DNA of 64,000 bases, taken from Ignelater luminosus. Its lineage: Eukaryota; Arthropoda; Insecta; Coleoptera; Elateridae. The stretch lies in the NCBI GenBank assembly GCA_011009095.1, contig VTPC01001013.1:310001-374000 (forward strand). The letters are read 5' to 3'. Shown here piece after piece: positions 13,491 to 26,397 of this stretch (position 1 is the first letter of the stretch; every line of letters starts with the position of its first letter). Below the pieces are notes generated by a model. The model was not told the DNA's origin, did no database searches, and was given only the letters and a program-made list of their open reading frames with translations. A program made the translations under genes and the position numbers.

Positions 13491-16433
13491 AAAAAATGTT
13501 AGAATCATTTTAATAGTAACTGTTTTGGCATCTTCGACAGCTATTGTCAGTATAGGTTTATTACAAACTTTTTTCTCGTTTTGCCATTTTAACAGTAAAC
13601 CAAACCTTAGGATATTATAGTTGAACAAAAGATAGTATCACTGCTATAAAAATAAGTAAGGCCAAAAATACAGAAATAAATTTGCAGACATTCCGATGAA
13701 GTTCAAATACATATCTTTTCATTTTCACACAATGCTAAAGTCAGTTTTCTGTGTTTTCTTATCGCCGAGAAACAGCAAATAGCGTTTAGCTTTCTTCCAA
13801 TTGCTGCTGTTATCATCATATTTAATCTTGTTTGTATGAAAGCAGTTTTAGTCGTTATACTAACTATAGATGATTTCTTCAGACGAAATTTGGAAATGCT
13901 TGGTACAGCAGAAATGGTTGATTATCATCACCAGGTCTTTGTCAAAAAAGGCTTTCTAAAGGGACTTAAAAATGTGCGCAAGAAAAAACAAAGTAGCAAG
14001 TGTGAAAGTCTAGAAATGGGAAAATAGTTAGATACTGTTTGATATTGATAGTGGTAGATTCCATAAAGCAAGCTATCCGAAAGCAAATGTATTCAAGAAT
14101 ATTTCTCAGATCTAGTGGAGTAGTAATAGAAGTTTAGGAGAGGAGAGTTGCAGGACAATACATCTATTGGTCATCCAAAGCCAGAGCAACAGTCTATGAA
14201 GGTTCAATGGAAAGTCTTGTGTAAGAACATGCTTTGGCGACTATCACGAATAAAATGGAGTTTCACTCTCAAACTATTGAAAGAAGATTTCTCATTTTTT
14301 GTTAATGAAATGAAAATAAATGCTTTAGAGTTACAAAAGGGCGTGTAGGATTGGAAATCTGGTGAGCAAGTATCTGAAGAAGTTTACCCGAGTTTTGTTT
14401 GGGCTGAATTTCATTTTTCATAGTTGGAAACTTGAAAGAAAAGGTTTTGTAACTAGTAGCGGCAGCTTGGTCTAAACTACCTTAATCACTGGTACAAATA
14501 AATTCCTGATAACTAAGAATCTAAAATTCAAATGTGAAAACTCAAAGAAGTACAATATTTCAAAGTCTCTTAACTCAGAATCTTACAAAAATTCACGTAA
14601 AGGGCAGTCTGGAAAAAGCTAGAAGTAGGTAACCAAAAATTGCAATTAAGACACTTCAAAATACATACAAAACAGTTGCTGTCAAGTCACCTCTGTTTGG
14701 AAGAACTAAAGATTGAAACATCACTTTTCTAACTAACTTTAAGAAAAATCATGGAACATCTTTTAGAAATTTGAGTATTTTAAACGGGACGTAATATAAG
14801 CGTCCCTACGAAAGATGTGTAAGTGACAAGACAAAGAAGTAGGCGTATGTTAGTTCTACAACTACTTGAAATTACTGTTTAGTCCTGGCATAAAGTCTAT
14901 GGTATAAGATATAAATGCATCGACGGGAGCAACACAAACAGAATAAAGCAAAGTTACAAATGGGCTTTCTCCAATAAGAAAATTACCATGTGTCGTTTGA
15001 TTCTGATTTTTAAACAATTTAAGACACAAAAATATATATATTAGTGAATTATTATGCTGAATTAATTGTATTAGTCATCAAGTGCAGCAATAATCTTGAA
15101 GCCAACATAAAAGCAATATAACCTCTGAAAAACACGTTCAAATTAGCATTTCAAGATTGTTTATCAGCAAGATCAATTTTTCTCTCAATTTACCTACAAG
15201 AAGGTGGAATTTGTCTAATTTAAATATCTCGTTTTAAGTTACAATTCAATTACGATCAAGTTTATACTGTTCTAGTCACATTAATTAAGTTAGAAACTAT
15301 TTTTAGAGCGTTTAAAATATTTTTAGCCAGAAAATATGCCAAAAAAACTAAATCTGCCATCTGTGCTCTAATGTTAGGAGCAAATCTTGCTAAAAATCTG
15401 GTCACAAAAAATAAACCTACTTTGTTATGCACCCCTAAGCAAGCCACATCACTATTTCATTGTGATTTATTAGCACTCTACTAAAAGAATCGAAAAAACG
15501 ACGCTGAATCAATCAGCCATTATTTCAGACGGAGACCTGCGAGAGATATAAGACCAGGGTTAAACTCCAGGTCAGTGTCTTTGTAGGATCTGAATGTCGC
15601 TAATTTCAGAACTGCATCGAGCAATCAATATCAATATTTTCGACGTAACTGCCTTATATGTTGCACTGACTCACTTTGCTATTATTCTAATTTGATGGGA
15701 TAATGTAACTACGTCTACTTAGTTGAAAGTGATAGATCTAAATATGAGTAATATTTAATAATCCTTCATTAATTTCCACTGACATGTATTGTTAATTTAT
15801 TATTGACAAACAAAAATGATGATAAATAGTTACACGCACTAACTATTTACTTTTTAGGTTTTTTGAAATAATTTATTTAAATTAAAAAGTAACAAGATGG
15901 ATCTTGAAATACGTTTTGGAGTCAATTGCGCTTTTCTAAGGTAGGTGTAAATGAAAAGTATACAATGTAACTAGCCATAGACAAAATAAACACAATGTTG
16001 TGGTTTGCGAAAACAAAAAAAAATGAAACCAGCGCAATACCATACCAACGTAAGATTTTATTCGATTTGATGTAAATATAAGAAAGCTAAACCGTTTTTT
16101 ATTCAAATAAGATAAAAGACTACGATTTACAAGTTGACTCTTTTTGCAATTAAATACTCGTCTCAGTAGATAAATTATTTGAATGTAGTATCGATTTGAT
16201 AATTTTGATTTCTTCTAGTCCTTTGCAAAAGTGGAGATTCATCTTTACGCTTCATATCAAAACTTATCAGAAATCGCGATCTCGGGTTTTACATAATACT
16301 GTAAACGAACCAGTAAAGGCAATCTTTATTACAAAAAATTAATTTCCTTTATGTTTTAGTAAACGTACAGAGACTCGGAACAGTTCTACTACTGAAAATG
16401 AAAATCAATGCTTTTTGTTTGAAGTAATTTCAG
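13491..16433. other. Non-coding stretch
   Basis: AT-rich, no recognisable gene. Open frames at 13836-14027 and 14148-14348 are short, unlike any family I know, and flanked by stops. A single AGGTCA half-site lies near 15571. Confidence 0.5.
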
Positions 16434-17735
16434 AAACTCATCAATTACTGAAACTTTAATAGGTGAGTTGGTTAAGATTTTTAATATCGAAATCAAAACT
16501 TATCTCAGTTTCTACCGAAAGTCCGAGATTTTTGATCAAAAACAGCATAAGATTCTTAATATCAGGGACCAAAACCTATATCAGTTTTGGTCTTGTTGTA
16601 GAGTTTCCACTGAGGCTAATACCAAGACCTGCGATTGTTGCTCAAAAACACAATTAAGTGTTCTTAGTATTATGATCAAGATTTATATCAGGCCTAAAAT
16701 CTATAACAAAAACAAGATAGAATTTGTATGTCGAAATCAAGTAAATTCAATAACCAGTCAATCACAGAAACTTTAATAGGTAAGTTAGTTAAGATTTCTC
16801 ATATCAAGACCAAGACTTGTATCATTTTGTACCAGAACCAATATCAGGTCTGGAATTTTTGATCAAAAACAACATAGGATTTCTAATATCAAGAAGGAAG
16901 ACGTAAATCAGGCTTGGTCTTAAAGTTTATACTGAGACCAATAGCAACATTAGCAATTTTTCCAAAAAAAGCACGATCAAGTCCCTAATCTAATGACCAA
17001 CATCAGTTTTAGACTTGTTCTAGAGTTTCTACTAAGACTAATACAAAAAACTAAAATCTACCACAAAAACAAGATAGAATTTGTATGTCAAAATCAAGTA
17101 AATTTACAAACCCACTAATCACAAAAACTTCAATGAGTAAGTTGGTAAAGATATCTAATATCAAGACAAAGCTATATCATTTTTGTACCAAAACCAGCAC
17201 AGAGGTTTGAGATCTTCGATCAAAAACAGTATAAGATTCGTAATATCAAGGACCAAGACTTACATTGGTCTTGGTCTTGTTGTAGAGTTTCTATTGCGAT
17301 CAATACCAAGATCTGCAATCTATGATAAAAACAAGATACAATTTCTATGTGGAAATCAAGTAAATTAGAAACCCACTAATCACAGGAACTTGAATAAGTA
17401 AAAGTTTCTACCAAGAACTGGAATTTGCAATAAAAACCAGATCAAGTCTTTTCGTTTAAGACGACGTAAGTTGGGTAACCCATCAATCACAGAAACTTTA
17501 ATAGGTAGGTTGGCTAGAAATCCTAATATCAAGACCAAGACTTATGTTAATTCTAGAGTTGCTACTGTGAGACCAATACAAGATCTAAAACTTTTGATCA
17601 AAAAGAGGATAAAATTCCTAATTTCAAAACGAAGTCTTAATCTTAATTTTGTTCCAAACTTTCTCTGAGACCAATACCAAGATTTGAAACTTTTGTTCAA
17701 AAACAGAATAAGAGTCCCAATATCACGACCAAGAT
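16434..17735 (+). repeat. Second nested tandem array (about 105 bp within about 320-360 bp)
   Basis: A marker reading ATCAnnnACnGAAACTTnAATAGGTnAGTT recurs near 16434, 16753, 17109, 17370 (partial) and 17478. Between markers, a shorter unit containing GATCAAAAACA, then AATATCAAGACCAAGACT, then GGTCTTGTTGTAGAGTTTC, then GAGACCAATACCAAGA repeats about every 100-110 bases. The array is diverged and contains deletions. Open frames inside it, including one of 102 codons at 16468-16776, follow the repeat and have no recognisable domain. Confidence 0.85.
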
Positions 17736-19054
17736 GTATATCAGTCTAACAAAATAACTCACCGTCAGACTAAATGTGTTTTATGCAAATTCTATATTTT
17801 GCCTTTATTGAAAACATTAATATTGTGTCAGTGATTCCTTGTCAAAGATTGGTATATTTCTCGCATGTAAATACATATACCTTACTTGTACTTAAAACTT
17901 TGAAGTACAGTAGTCGTAAAATTTTTGGTGTTCAAGGATTACCTGTTACTATAATCAATTGCAATTTAAAATTTTAGAAATTTTATTTAATCTTTGTTAA
18001 AATTTTGTTGCGTTCAGGATAATTTGCAAACAAATCAGCAAGATATCTTCCACGCCAAAAACATCAATTTAGAAAAAGAGAAACTGGTTTTGCTTATATT
18101 ATACATTTGAACTCAAGATTTCGTTAAGGAAGATGACTTTAGATATGCAAGATCATACAGGCAAAAACTATCTTTGAAATGAAAATACATTAAAAGGTTA
18201 ATATTTCAAGTTGAACAATGATAACCAACTACATTCAGTATCAGTAAAGACGGTGTTAGGTATCCGAGTTGACTTACCAAGCGGCTGGACAAGGAATTGA
18301 GCAATTGCTTGCCAAGAAACTGCGTATTAAACAAATTCTTGTTTTACTTTTCTTTTTTTCTGTCTTGATCACACAAGAATATTACATGTTCTTTCTCAAA
18401 ACTCTCCAAACTCCACATTCTCAGAAAACGTCCAACGAAAAAGCTTAGACACCCTTCCGAAATATCAGACAACGCAACCAAGCAGTTTTAGTGTTATGTG
18501 AGCTATTTGGGAAGCCCAAGGCTTATATTGCCACTAAGGATTTTCCGTGGTTTTCCTTAGTTATGAAAACGAATACCGGAACAGAAATGATTGAACCTTG
18601 ATTTCCTCGATCTGTGTTGCTAAAAACCAATATTTGCACAACTTTGCTTTGTATAATGAAATTAAAAAATTGTTCCGGGCTGGCAATTTTTTCCAAGGTA
18701 TACTAAAAGACATTATGATAATTAAGTACATGGGAAGTTGGCATCTAGAGTATACAGTGTGTAACAGATAAGATGATATGAGATAGGTCACTACCGAGAT
18801 TGATTAGATCGAACTCCGTTTACCTATTGGACTTATGGTTTCATTGATTGTGAGACAACTGTCTTGTTATATCAAAAGTTTGCAAAAAAATTAAAATGTG
18901 TATGTTTCGATCATCCTGTACAACAAGATCATTTAATTATGTCATATATCCTTGGATGTATATCATAATTTTCAAATCTTTTTCAAAATTCAGTCTAATA
19001 AATTCAAAATAAAAAAGCGGTAGGTTAGAATTAAACATAGTTTTGGCGTGTTTA
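17736..19054. other. Non-coding stretch
   Basis: No gene recognised; short frames only. The sequence ends at the TA target dinucleotide of the mariner insertion. Confidence 0.5.
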
Positions 19055-19085
19055 CGAGGGCGGTTCAGTAAGTACCCGTGTTTGA
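19055..19085 (+). repeat. mariner left terminal inverted repeat
   Basis: Begins CGAGGGCGGTTCAGTAAGTA and matches the reverse complement of 20317-20347 at about 28 of 31 positions. It is preceded by the TA target dinucleotide. Confidence 0.95.
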
Positions 19086-19233
19086 CGACAGAAGGCGTTC
19101 CTGAGGGAAGTTGGTGTTATCATCGTGTGCTGCCATCTATCAAACGACGGTATAACAAATTGCAGACTGATTGATAGGTTAGTTTGGATTTGACAGCCAT
19201 TTGAGTAAGACGTGTTTCGTGATTTTAGCTAAG

Positions 19234-20274
19234 ATGGAAAAAGAGCAGTATCGTTCGGTAATTCGCTTTCTGTTTTTGGATGGGAAAAAATGCGAGGAGA
19301 TAAAAGCAAAGTTGGATGCTGTTTATGGGGACACTTCGCCATCTATGACCACAGTTAGATATTGGTTCAACGAATTTAAACGTGGGCGAACATCCGTTTT
19401 TGATGAGGAGCGACCAGGACGCCCGGCAGACGTGGTTACCGAGGAAATCATTCAAAAAGTCCACGACATGATTCTCGCTGATCGACGAACGAAAGTGCGT
19501 GATGTAGCAGAGGCCGTAGGTGTGTCGACCGGAACGGCAATTAATATTTTACATGATAAATTGGGGATGAAAAAATTGTCGGCGCGATGGGTGCCGCGAT
19601 TGCTAACGGTGGACAACAAGCGGATGCGGCTGTTAACTTCGAAGCAGTGTTTGGAGCAATTTAAGCGAAATCCGAAGTAGTTTTTCCGTCGAGTTGTCAC
19701 CGTTGATGAAACCTGGATTCATCATTACACACCAGAAACTAAGCAACAATCAATACAATGTATTTCTCCCGATGAATCTGCTCCAAAGAAGGCGAAGATG
19801 GTTCCATCGGCCGGAAAGGTCATGGGGACGATTTTTTGGGATGCGAACGGCGTCATCCTCATGGATTTTTTAGAAAAAGGAAGAACGATCACTGGACAAT
19901 ACTACAGTGAGTTATTAGACAGCTTCGACTAAAAATTGAAGGAGACACGGCCGCAGTTGGCGAAAAAGAAGCTGCTGTTTCACCACGATAACGCACCAGC
20001 GCATTCATCCGGAGTTGTCGCCGCCAAACTGCATGAATTGCGTTATGAATTGCTGCCGCACCCCCCGTATTCACCCAATCTGGCTCCCTGCGACTTTTTC
20101 TTGTTTCCTAACATGAAGAAATGGCTCGCGGGAAAAAAATTTAGCTCAAACGAGGAAGTCATCGCCGAGATAGAGGCGTATTTTGGAGAGTTCGACAAAT
20201 CCTATTTTTTGGAGGGGTAAAAAAATGGTAGGAACGTTGGGAGAAGTGTATATTTCTAAAAGGAGACTATGTTG
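19234..20274 (+). pseudogene. mariner transposase, disrupted
   Basis: The transposase cuts and pastes the element through its inverted repeats. The start is ATG at 19234 (MEKEQYRSVIRFLFLDGKK). Residues 1-110 form the paired helix-turn-helix DNA-binding region, followed by a WVPRLLT linker motif. Catalytic residues are all present: D158 in TVDETWIHHY, D252 in HHDNAPAH and D287 in APCDFF, with exactly 34 residues between the last two (the D,D34D mariner signature). The frame is interrupted by TAG at 19678 (codon 149), TAA at 19930 (codon 233) and a one-base loss near 20217. Remaining sequence, ending around GDYVEK, still reads in the shifted frame. GAVVAAKLHEL-type spacing and the SNEEVIAE word resemble irritans-type mariners. 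It is not expected to make active enzyme. Confidence 0.95.
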
Positions 20275-20316
20275 AAAAATTAAAAAAAAAATTTTGAAAA
20301 AAATTGTGTCTTCATT

Positions 20317-20347
20317 TCTAACACGGGTACTTATTGAACCGCCTTCG
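20317..20347 (-). repeat. mariner right terminal inverted repeat
   Basis: Reverse complement of the left repeat with about three mismatches; followed by the TA target dinucleotide at 20348-20349. Confidence 0.95.
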
Positions 20348-20454
20348 TATATTAACGACACTTTTTAATAACAATTCTATTGTTTTTATTATTATTGTAA
20401 GAAGTTGTAAATATTAACGAAAACCCATCTTTTGTTTTGAATATTCGTCAGACA

Positions 20455-20758
20455 TGTTAAACAGTCTACAGGACGCCACTGGTTGAGAACAATTACAACT
20501 ATCGTATTTCAGCATCGCTTTTCAAAGAGACGAGGCTTTAATAACGTAAGCTTTCTATATAAAAAGAACCATCCTCGTTATTATACGTATTCATAATCTG
20601 CATTCTCCACGCACGTTTGGCAACCCCAGTTGTTTTTAATTTCAGGTCTTACTGATATATTTGTAATACACGATATATTTTTATTTGTTCGTGTATTGTT
20701 GTAAATGTATGAGTTTCTAATGAAAAATAAACTCAGATTTTCGGTAGTCTCCATAACA
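20455..20758 (+). mobile_element. Possible solo LTR (fossil)
   Basis: A segment of about 304 bp starts with TGTTA and ends with TAACA, the typical short inverted ends of an LTR. It holds a TATA box (TATATAAAAAG, 20556-20566) and a polyadenylation word (AATAAA, 20726-20731) in the order and spacing of a U3-R-U5 layout. I see no convincing target duplication beside it and no second copy in the window, so the call is tentative. Family is not determined. A CpG-rich segment follows directly. Confidence 0.35.
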
Positions 20759-20915
20759 GTGTACGTGTTGGAGTTGCCATAAATCGTTGAAATAGCGCAG
20801 AGTACAATGGAACGTTCGTCGGCCCAAAGTCGCCGATACGCCTTTTCGTTGTCCGTCGCGGTTACTTATAACATGTTACCTAGGACTGGTTGTGATGATT
20901 ACAGGGATCACTGAC
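20759..20915 (+). other. CpG-rich island with a 36-codon open frame
   Basis: Unusually CpG-rich for this window. An ATG near 20807 in good context (ACAATGG) opens a frame of 36 codons beginning MERSSAQSRRYAF. It may be the leader of the LTR-like element to its left, a small exon, or chance. I do not recognise the peptide. Confidence 0.25.
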
Positions 20916-23900
20916 TGTTGGATCAAATAATCAATAAACAAAAGAACAATGCATTTAATCTCGTACAACTTTATCTATCTTAAACCATAAGAAAATATGC
21001 AAAATTCGATCGAACTTTTTTTCTAATGTGCTTATCTGTCCCATTCAGTAGTTATTCAAATCATGCAAAATGTCACTGTTGACAACTCATCAGTCCGAAG
21101 AGGGTGATACTGTGTATCTATACACTCGTTGCTCTGTTTATTAAACGCGTGTGCATGTGCGACCCCAAAAAATGTAACTATTGTATAAGGGAGCATCACC
21201 TTGCAATTGTAGTTTTCTGCCTCTATTGTGTTACATGATAGGGAGAACACGTGCTTGGTTTATAAAAAAGATCATTACAATCGCAAATAAAACGAAGGAA
21301 CCAAAAATTGATTAACATCAAAGATATCGATGCAGATCAACTTGAAATGGCACACTTTTCAATAGTTTTCATAGAATATATAACAAAATGCGGACTATTC
21401 TTAAACCGTAGTTGACCTATACAAAGGTCACACTTTAGTATCTATATTAGGGGATAACTTTCCCATTTGATCAATCAATAAATTCCAGCAATTAACCCTC
21501 AACGACCTTTCAGCTTGAAGGCGAAGAGGCAATAATAAGCAAATTTTTATATGAAGGGTGTCTCGTGTCGTAACAGTTATTATTTCGGACTAACCAAAGT
21601 TTCTTTTAGTATCCCTAAAGTTAAAACAAAACATTTTATTGTTATCGTTACCTTTTCGGAATGATTAATATTATTTTTCGCATGAAAATCAGAATGTTAC
21701 AGTTGGAGCCCAAAGGTCACATGTTGATAGCAAGTTTATTGTCTGAAATGACTTCACGAACTTCCCCCCAGAGTTTCGCTCTCTCATATTTGTGAAATAC
21801 TTATGTCACCTATAATAGACAAAAGGTCGATGTAGGAAATAACATTGTTCTTCGAAAGATTTAACAATCAAGTCTACAACACGAACTGAGAGTGCATTGT
21901 ATACAGCATTTTTCCGGTTTTTGTTTTAATATTTTTGTTTATCATCATTGTGTAAAAGATTGTAGTATATTGAAAATCTGAGGCTATTAATTTTTAGGGA
22001 TGCCCCCCCAAGCAATGTTGCAGAAGGGTGAATAATCTGCCTCCGCTGCTCGTAACGCTTAGATTTGTTATCACTGTATAATGTGGTCAATGGAAATGGT
22101 CCTTTGTAAGAGTATGACGCTACTAACAGAAACTATCTATATGTCTGTGGAATGGCTGATAATACTCACTCATCATTTTACGAATTTATTTCAGCTTCAA
22201 ATAAAAAAGTAAAAATAAAATATAAAAACTATATCGACACATACTATTTTGAATGGCCGTTTAAAAATGGAGTTTAGAATGCGGTTGAAGTTATTTATCG
22301 ACGATACATGTACAATTTAGCTCGCTATTCTTAACAACGACCCTACAAAAATGCCATTAACCTGTAACACTAAAGGCAAAGAATGCATTACGCCCTGGGT
22401 GCTGTAGGCATTGAATTCTATTTAGGTGTTTCTAAATTTGTTTAATTCGCGCATTGGAATTTTTAATGAACTTGATATGCAATACTTTCTTATTTAAGTC
22501 TGTATGGTCTATAAATAAACAAAACCAGAAGATTATTCGGACAAAATTAGAATAACAATTTTATGAGAAATTACTACGTTGAAAATGCGAATGCTTTGGC
22601 TTCATGCATATGGAGTTGATCCACCCATGTTTGTGTATATGAATTGCACTGCTATGCAAACAATAATAGGAAAGTCGATAAAAAATATTGCTCGTCAGAA
22701 TTTTATAATACGGAAAATGTTTTATTGATATACAAATGTCAGCAAAATATATGGAAAGGAAAACAAAACCATTCAACGCAGAAAGCTTTGGAGAGATGAA
22801 ATGATGTGCAAATGGCTTTGAATTTAACTTATGCTCATTCCAGTTATTTGGGAAAATTGATGATTTTCAGATTTAGAATCAAATTAGTACCCCTATTTGT
22901 GGCTTCTAAAAATCTGTTCAAAATAAAGATCGCCAAGGCATTTATCATTAGACAAAATCATTTTGGCAAAAGTAGGAAAAGACGAATAATCCTGAAGTAT
23001 CAAAGGGGACGAAACATGTAACCCCTTGGTAGGACTTGAAAGCCCATTTAATTCTGTAACTGTTCTAAGCCAAGAAATCCCCAAACCTGCAACAAAACTA
23101 TCAGCTTCGTCCACTGACTGTTTTTGGTTTCGAGAAATGCCGTTTTCCGAGAGTAACACCCTGAAGCTTTTTTCATTTACTGATATTTTCGTTTCTATAA
23201 ATGACTACAAATAGCTTCAAAGATAAATAATGTTGATTTTTTATAAATACTTTTAGAGAAACACAAATGAAGATACGTCAAATCAATTCTACATATTTTT
23301 TTCGCTTGTCGACACGACTCTGTGTTCCAGAGACGCAGGGCAAAACATTTTATTTTTAGTCAATGTAAAACAAAAGCAAATTAAATGAAAATTCTACTGG
23401 GCTACTAAGAAAAGCCCATTTTATAAACATCTCGAATGTCTAGTGATTTGAACAATTTTGTTGGCATCCTAAGTCGAAATGCCAAATTCCATCATCTTAA
23501 TTCTTTTGGTTATCTCGCTAAAAAGTGTTTTCGACTAGATTGGAAAGCCCCTCTAGCACCGCCACTGTGTCAAATACTAGAAAACTATAACAGTAAGTAT
23601 CCCAGATGGGATTAGCTTAAAAGAATGACTGAGGATTTCCAAATACAGCACCATAATCAACTCCTAGATTTTGGGTATTGAGATCCAAATAGTATTTCTA
23701 GCCCGTCTACTAGGAGAGATGGTGACAGACACCAATGGGATCATAAATCCAAGAATCATTAAAATTTCGAAATCTTGAAAACGACGATGGCCAAAAAAGC
23801 CATACTTGCCATTTGAAATTTTTTGTGGGTGATTATACTGTCCTGTACCCTCTTAAACAACGGAAATGATGTATAGAATGTTTCAGATTGAAAACTCAAC

Positions 23901-25410
23901 ATTGGGATCTCAGAAACTAAGAAATATAAAGTAGCTCAAATTGGATCAAATTTTTTAAAAAAATAAAAGTTTTTGATTTTTGTGTTTCCTTGTTTCTTAG
24001 CTCATTTCTAATATACAGTTTGTTTTTCAATATTTCAAGAGAGGAACTGATAAACTAAGAAAGCCAAAAATTCTAGTCTTCCTTGACTATAAGACAGTTT
24101 ACGCAGCGCATTCAATAATAAGAAAGAAAAACTCATCAGTGTCGAGTTTCTGAAAAGATCACAACTTGAAAAGCTGCTTTATTCCTAGTGATATAAGAAT
24201 CAAATTAAAATTCTAAAACTCTAATGTTAGATAGTTCTAAAACTAACTGAAAATGTAATTTCTTTAAGTTGGTTAATTAAATATTCAGAATAACGGAGAA
24301 ACCTAAAATACCCCACCATTAAACTAATTACACCAGTCGCCACTATTATATCTGATCGTAAAAAATACATCGGTTAGTTTATTGCAATATAAATCTGTAA
24401 AAGGAGAACACAATTTTAAAATGTTTTTGTGTTTAATATTAATTCAGTCGATTCTACTGTTTAACATTTAAACTTTCGATATTAGTTTTCGTGTCTGCAA
24501 AGGAACTTGGAAAGGTATTTTATTACATTTTCAACTATGCTCGGGCATTATCCGGTGGCAGGTTGAAATGTACAATAGTCAAAGTTGTGTCTATTATTTA
24601 AGGTGGTCGAGTTGCAGTAGTGAGTAAACAATGCTCCTATCTAATATTTATCATGCATCAACACTATCTGTATTTCTATAGCTTGATTGGGTCAGACAAT
24701 AACGCTTTTGTAACTAAGAACTTTCTAGATTCAGCAACAGAAACTATTTTTCGATGACACTCAATTAAGATTTCATTTAAAATAGAATCTAGAAAAACAT
24801 TTAAAAAACGATACGGCAAGATATTTAATCTGCTGTACAGCAATAAGTTGCCCTTTCGTTACTGATAAACTGGTACATAGTTCAACTGATAAAATAAATT
24901 ATATGTATAATAACTTTTAATTTATAAGTATATTTTTTATGAAATTCTTGTGTTCCAGCAATTTCAACACCATCATTAAATTCTTGACAGTAAACTGTAT
25001 ATTATAAAAGAAAGGAACGGCTTTAATATGCTTACTATTAAGGTTAGTATGACTAAATAATCTAATGTTACATTATATGTTACCGTTAGTTAAAGATATA
25101 ATTCCATTATCACATTTAAATAATACTAAAAAACCTTATTATAAAACAAATGTAAAACAATAGATGTAATGAAATAATTGCTTATTGAAATTTATAAAAT
25201 TACTACAAGGTACGACAATACAATTACTTTCAATTAATATAAAAAACTTTGCTGATACAAATCGAGTTGATTGTAATAATAAAATAAATTCGCTGCCAAC
25301 GTCTGTCTTTTTTTTAAATTCGTACTCAAACTAAAAGAAACAAAATATGTAGGTGCACCTATGTACTTAAAAAGAAAAAGCATATAACCTCATTTTAATA
25401 AAAGCATCCT
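20916..25410. other. Non-coding stretch
   Basis: No gene recognised. Short frames (for example 22806-23021 and 22893-23159) are unlike known families and overlap on opposite strands. An everted pair of nuclear-receptor half-sites lies at 21413-21430. Confidence 0.5.
21413..21430. promoter_or_regulatory. Everted nuclear-receptor half-sites (ER6)
   Basis: TGACCT (21413-21418), six bases, AGGTCA (21425-21430). Both half-sites match the consensus exactly. Everted repeats with six-base spacers are used by some nuclear-receptor heterodimers; function here is inference. Confidence 0.35.
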
Positions 25411-25411
25411 A

Positions 25412-25450
25412 TAGGATCCTAACCTAACCCAAACAATTCTAATATAATCT
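25412..25450 (-). repeat. TTAGG-like degenerate repeat
   Basis: Contains CCTAACCTAACCC followed by a string of TAATCTAAT words, a decayed form of the CCTAA strand of the insect telomere repeat. A similar string (TCTAATCTAAACTAAC) lies near 25770. Confidence 0.5.
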
Positions 25451-26082
25451 AATCTGGCTCGACACCGCCTAAGGTTGTAAAACACACGAAGGAATTAGAA
25501 AGAAACTTTTTAGTCGAAGATGTCAGTTTAGAATTTTAAATTTACCGCACTATATTCCTACAACGTAACGGAACAACTTAACCTTGTAGATACTTTAATG
25601 ACTTTGTAACTTTCCATTTTCAACAAATAACAAATAAAAGTTACAGAGGACGTCATTGGAAAACAAAATTTCCATGCTTGACACATACTGAAATCTTCGT
25701 GTTCATTTTCAAAATTTCCATAACCTTAATCCTATCTGACGCAACCTAAACTAAAGCAATCCAGTCTAATCTAAACTAACGTACTAAACAATTGATCACA
25801 GTAAGGAAACTAAAAAATGATTTTGCCTTGTTAGTTATGAGTACGTAGAACACGAAGTGCCCCTCGTAACAAGAAGACCTGCAACTGGTCAAAAACTGAA
25901 TAGGGAAAATAGTACTGCTCGTTTAGTCTTTGCTATTGAACAAAAATAATGGGATCAAGAATCATGGAACCTTGGTAAAAATATTATCGTGCCAAAACGG
26001 CGCGACGTCTGCTGCAACGTAACATATCGCTCAGGTTTTTGCGGGTTAGATTAAGCCAATTGTTACACGTTGTACTAATAAA

Positions 26083-26112
26083 TTAGATTAGGTTTGATTG
26101 GGTTAGGTTAAG
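26083..26112 (+). repeat. TTAGG-like motif at the left side of the LINE fossil
   Basis: TTAGATTAGG, then TTTGATT, then GGGTTAGGTTAAG: imperfect copies of the insect telomere unit TTAGG, just before the first recognisable LINE codons. Confidence 0.6.
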
Positions 26113-26397
26113 TTGGAAAAGGGTTGAACTATAAAGAGATACAGTCTACAATTATTTACAGATATAGAATAGATACAAGCACAAAAGGCACTACTGCAGA
26201 GGCATTAATAGATATAGTCATTCAAACATGTAACGAAACCTTTAAAAGAAGAAACAACCTCAGCAATAAATCAATATATTGGTAGACGAAAGAAGTAGCA
26301 GAAGCTCGGAATAAATACCTAAAGGCGAAAAGAAAAATGGTCAAAGCTAACGCCAAAAAACAGTAACACCGCAAGAGGAAAACCACGAGACAGAAAT

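Larger units (their letters stand above)
19055..20347 (+). mobile_element. mariner transposon, nearly full length (irritans-like)
   Basis: A 1293-bp Tc1/mariner element. Terminal inverted repeats of 31 bp (19055-19085 and 20317-20347) differ at about three positions and share GGCGGTTCA and TAAGTACCCGTGTT. A TA dinucleotide lies immediately outside both ends (19053-19054, 20348-20349), as expected for the TA target duplication of this superfamily. The transposase frame lies inside on the plus strand, and total length matches the usual 1.3 kb. Low TIR divergence and few coding lesions indicate a fairly recent insertion. It is much richer in G+C than its surroundings. Confidence 0.97.

Noticed and set aside
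16468-16776. Open frame of 102 codons
   Set aside because: It lies inside the second tandem array, has no domain and its sequence follows the repeat period.
11285-17735. Regularly repeated blocks as a possible CRISPR array
   Set aside because: No constant repeats with unique spacers; both arrays are continuous diverged tandem repeats in an animal genome.
19225-19700. Antisense frames across the mariner
   Set aside because: They are shadows of the transposase frame.
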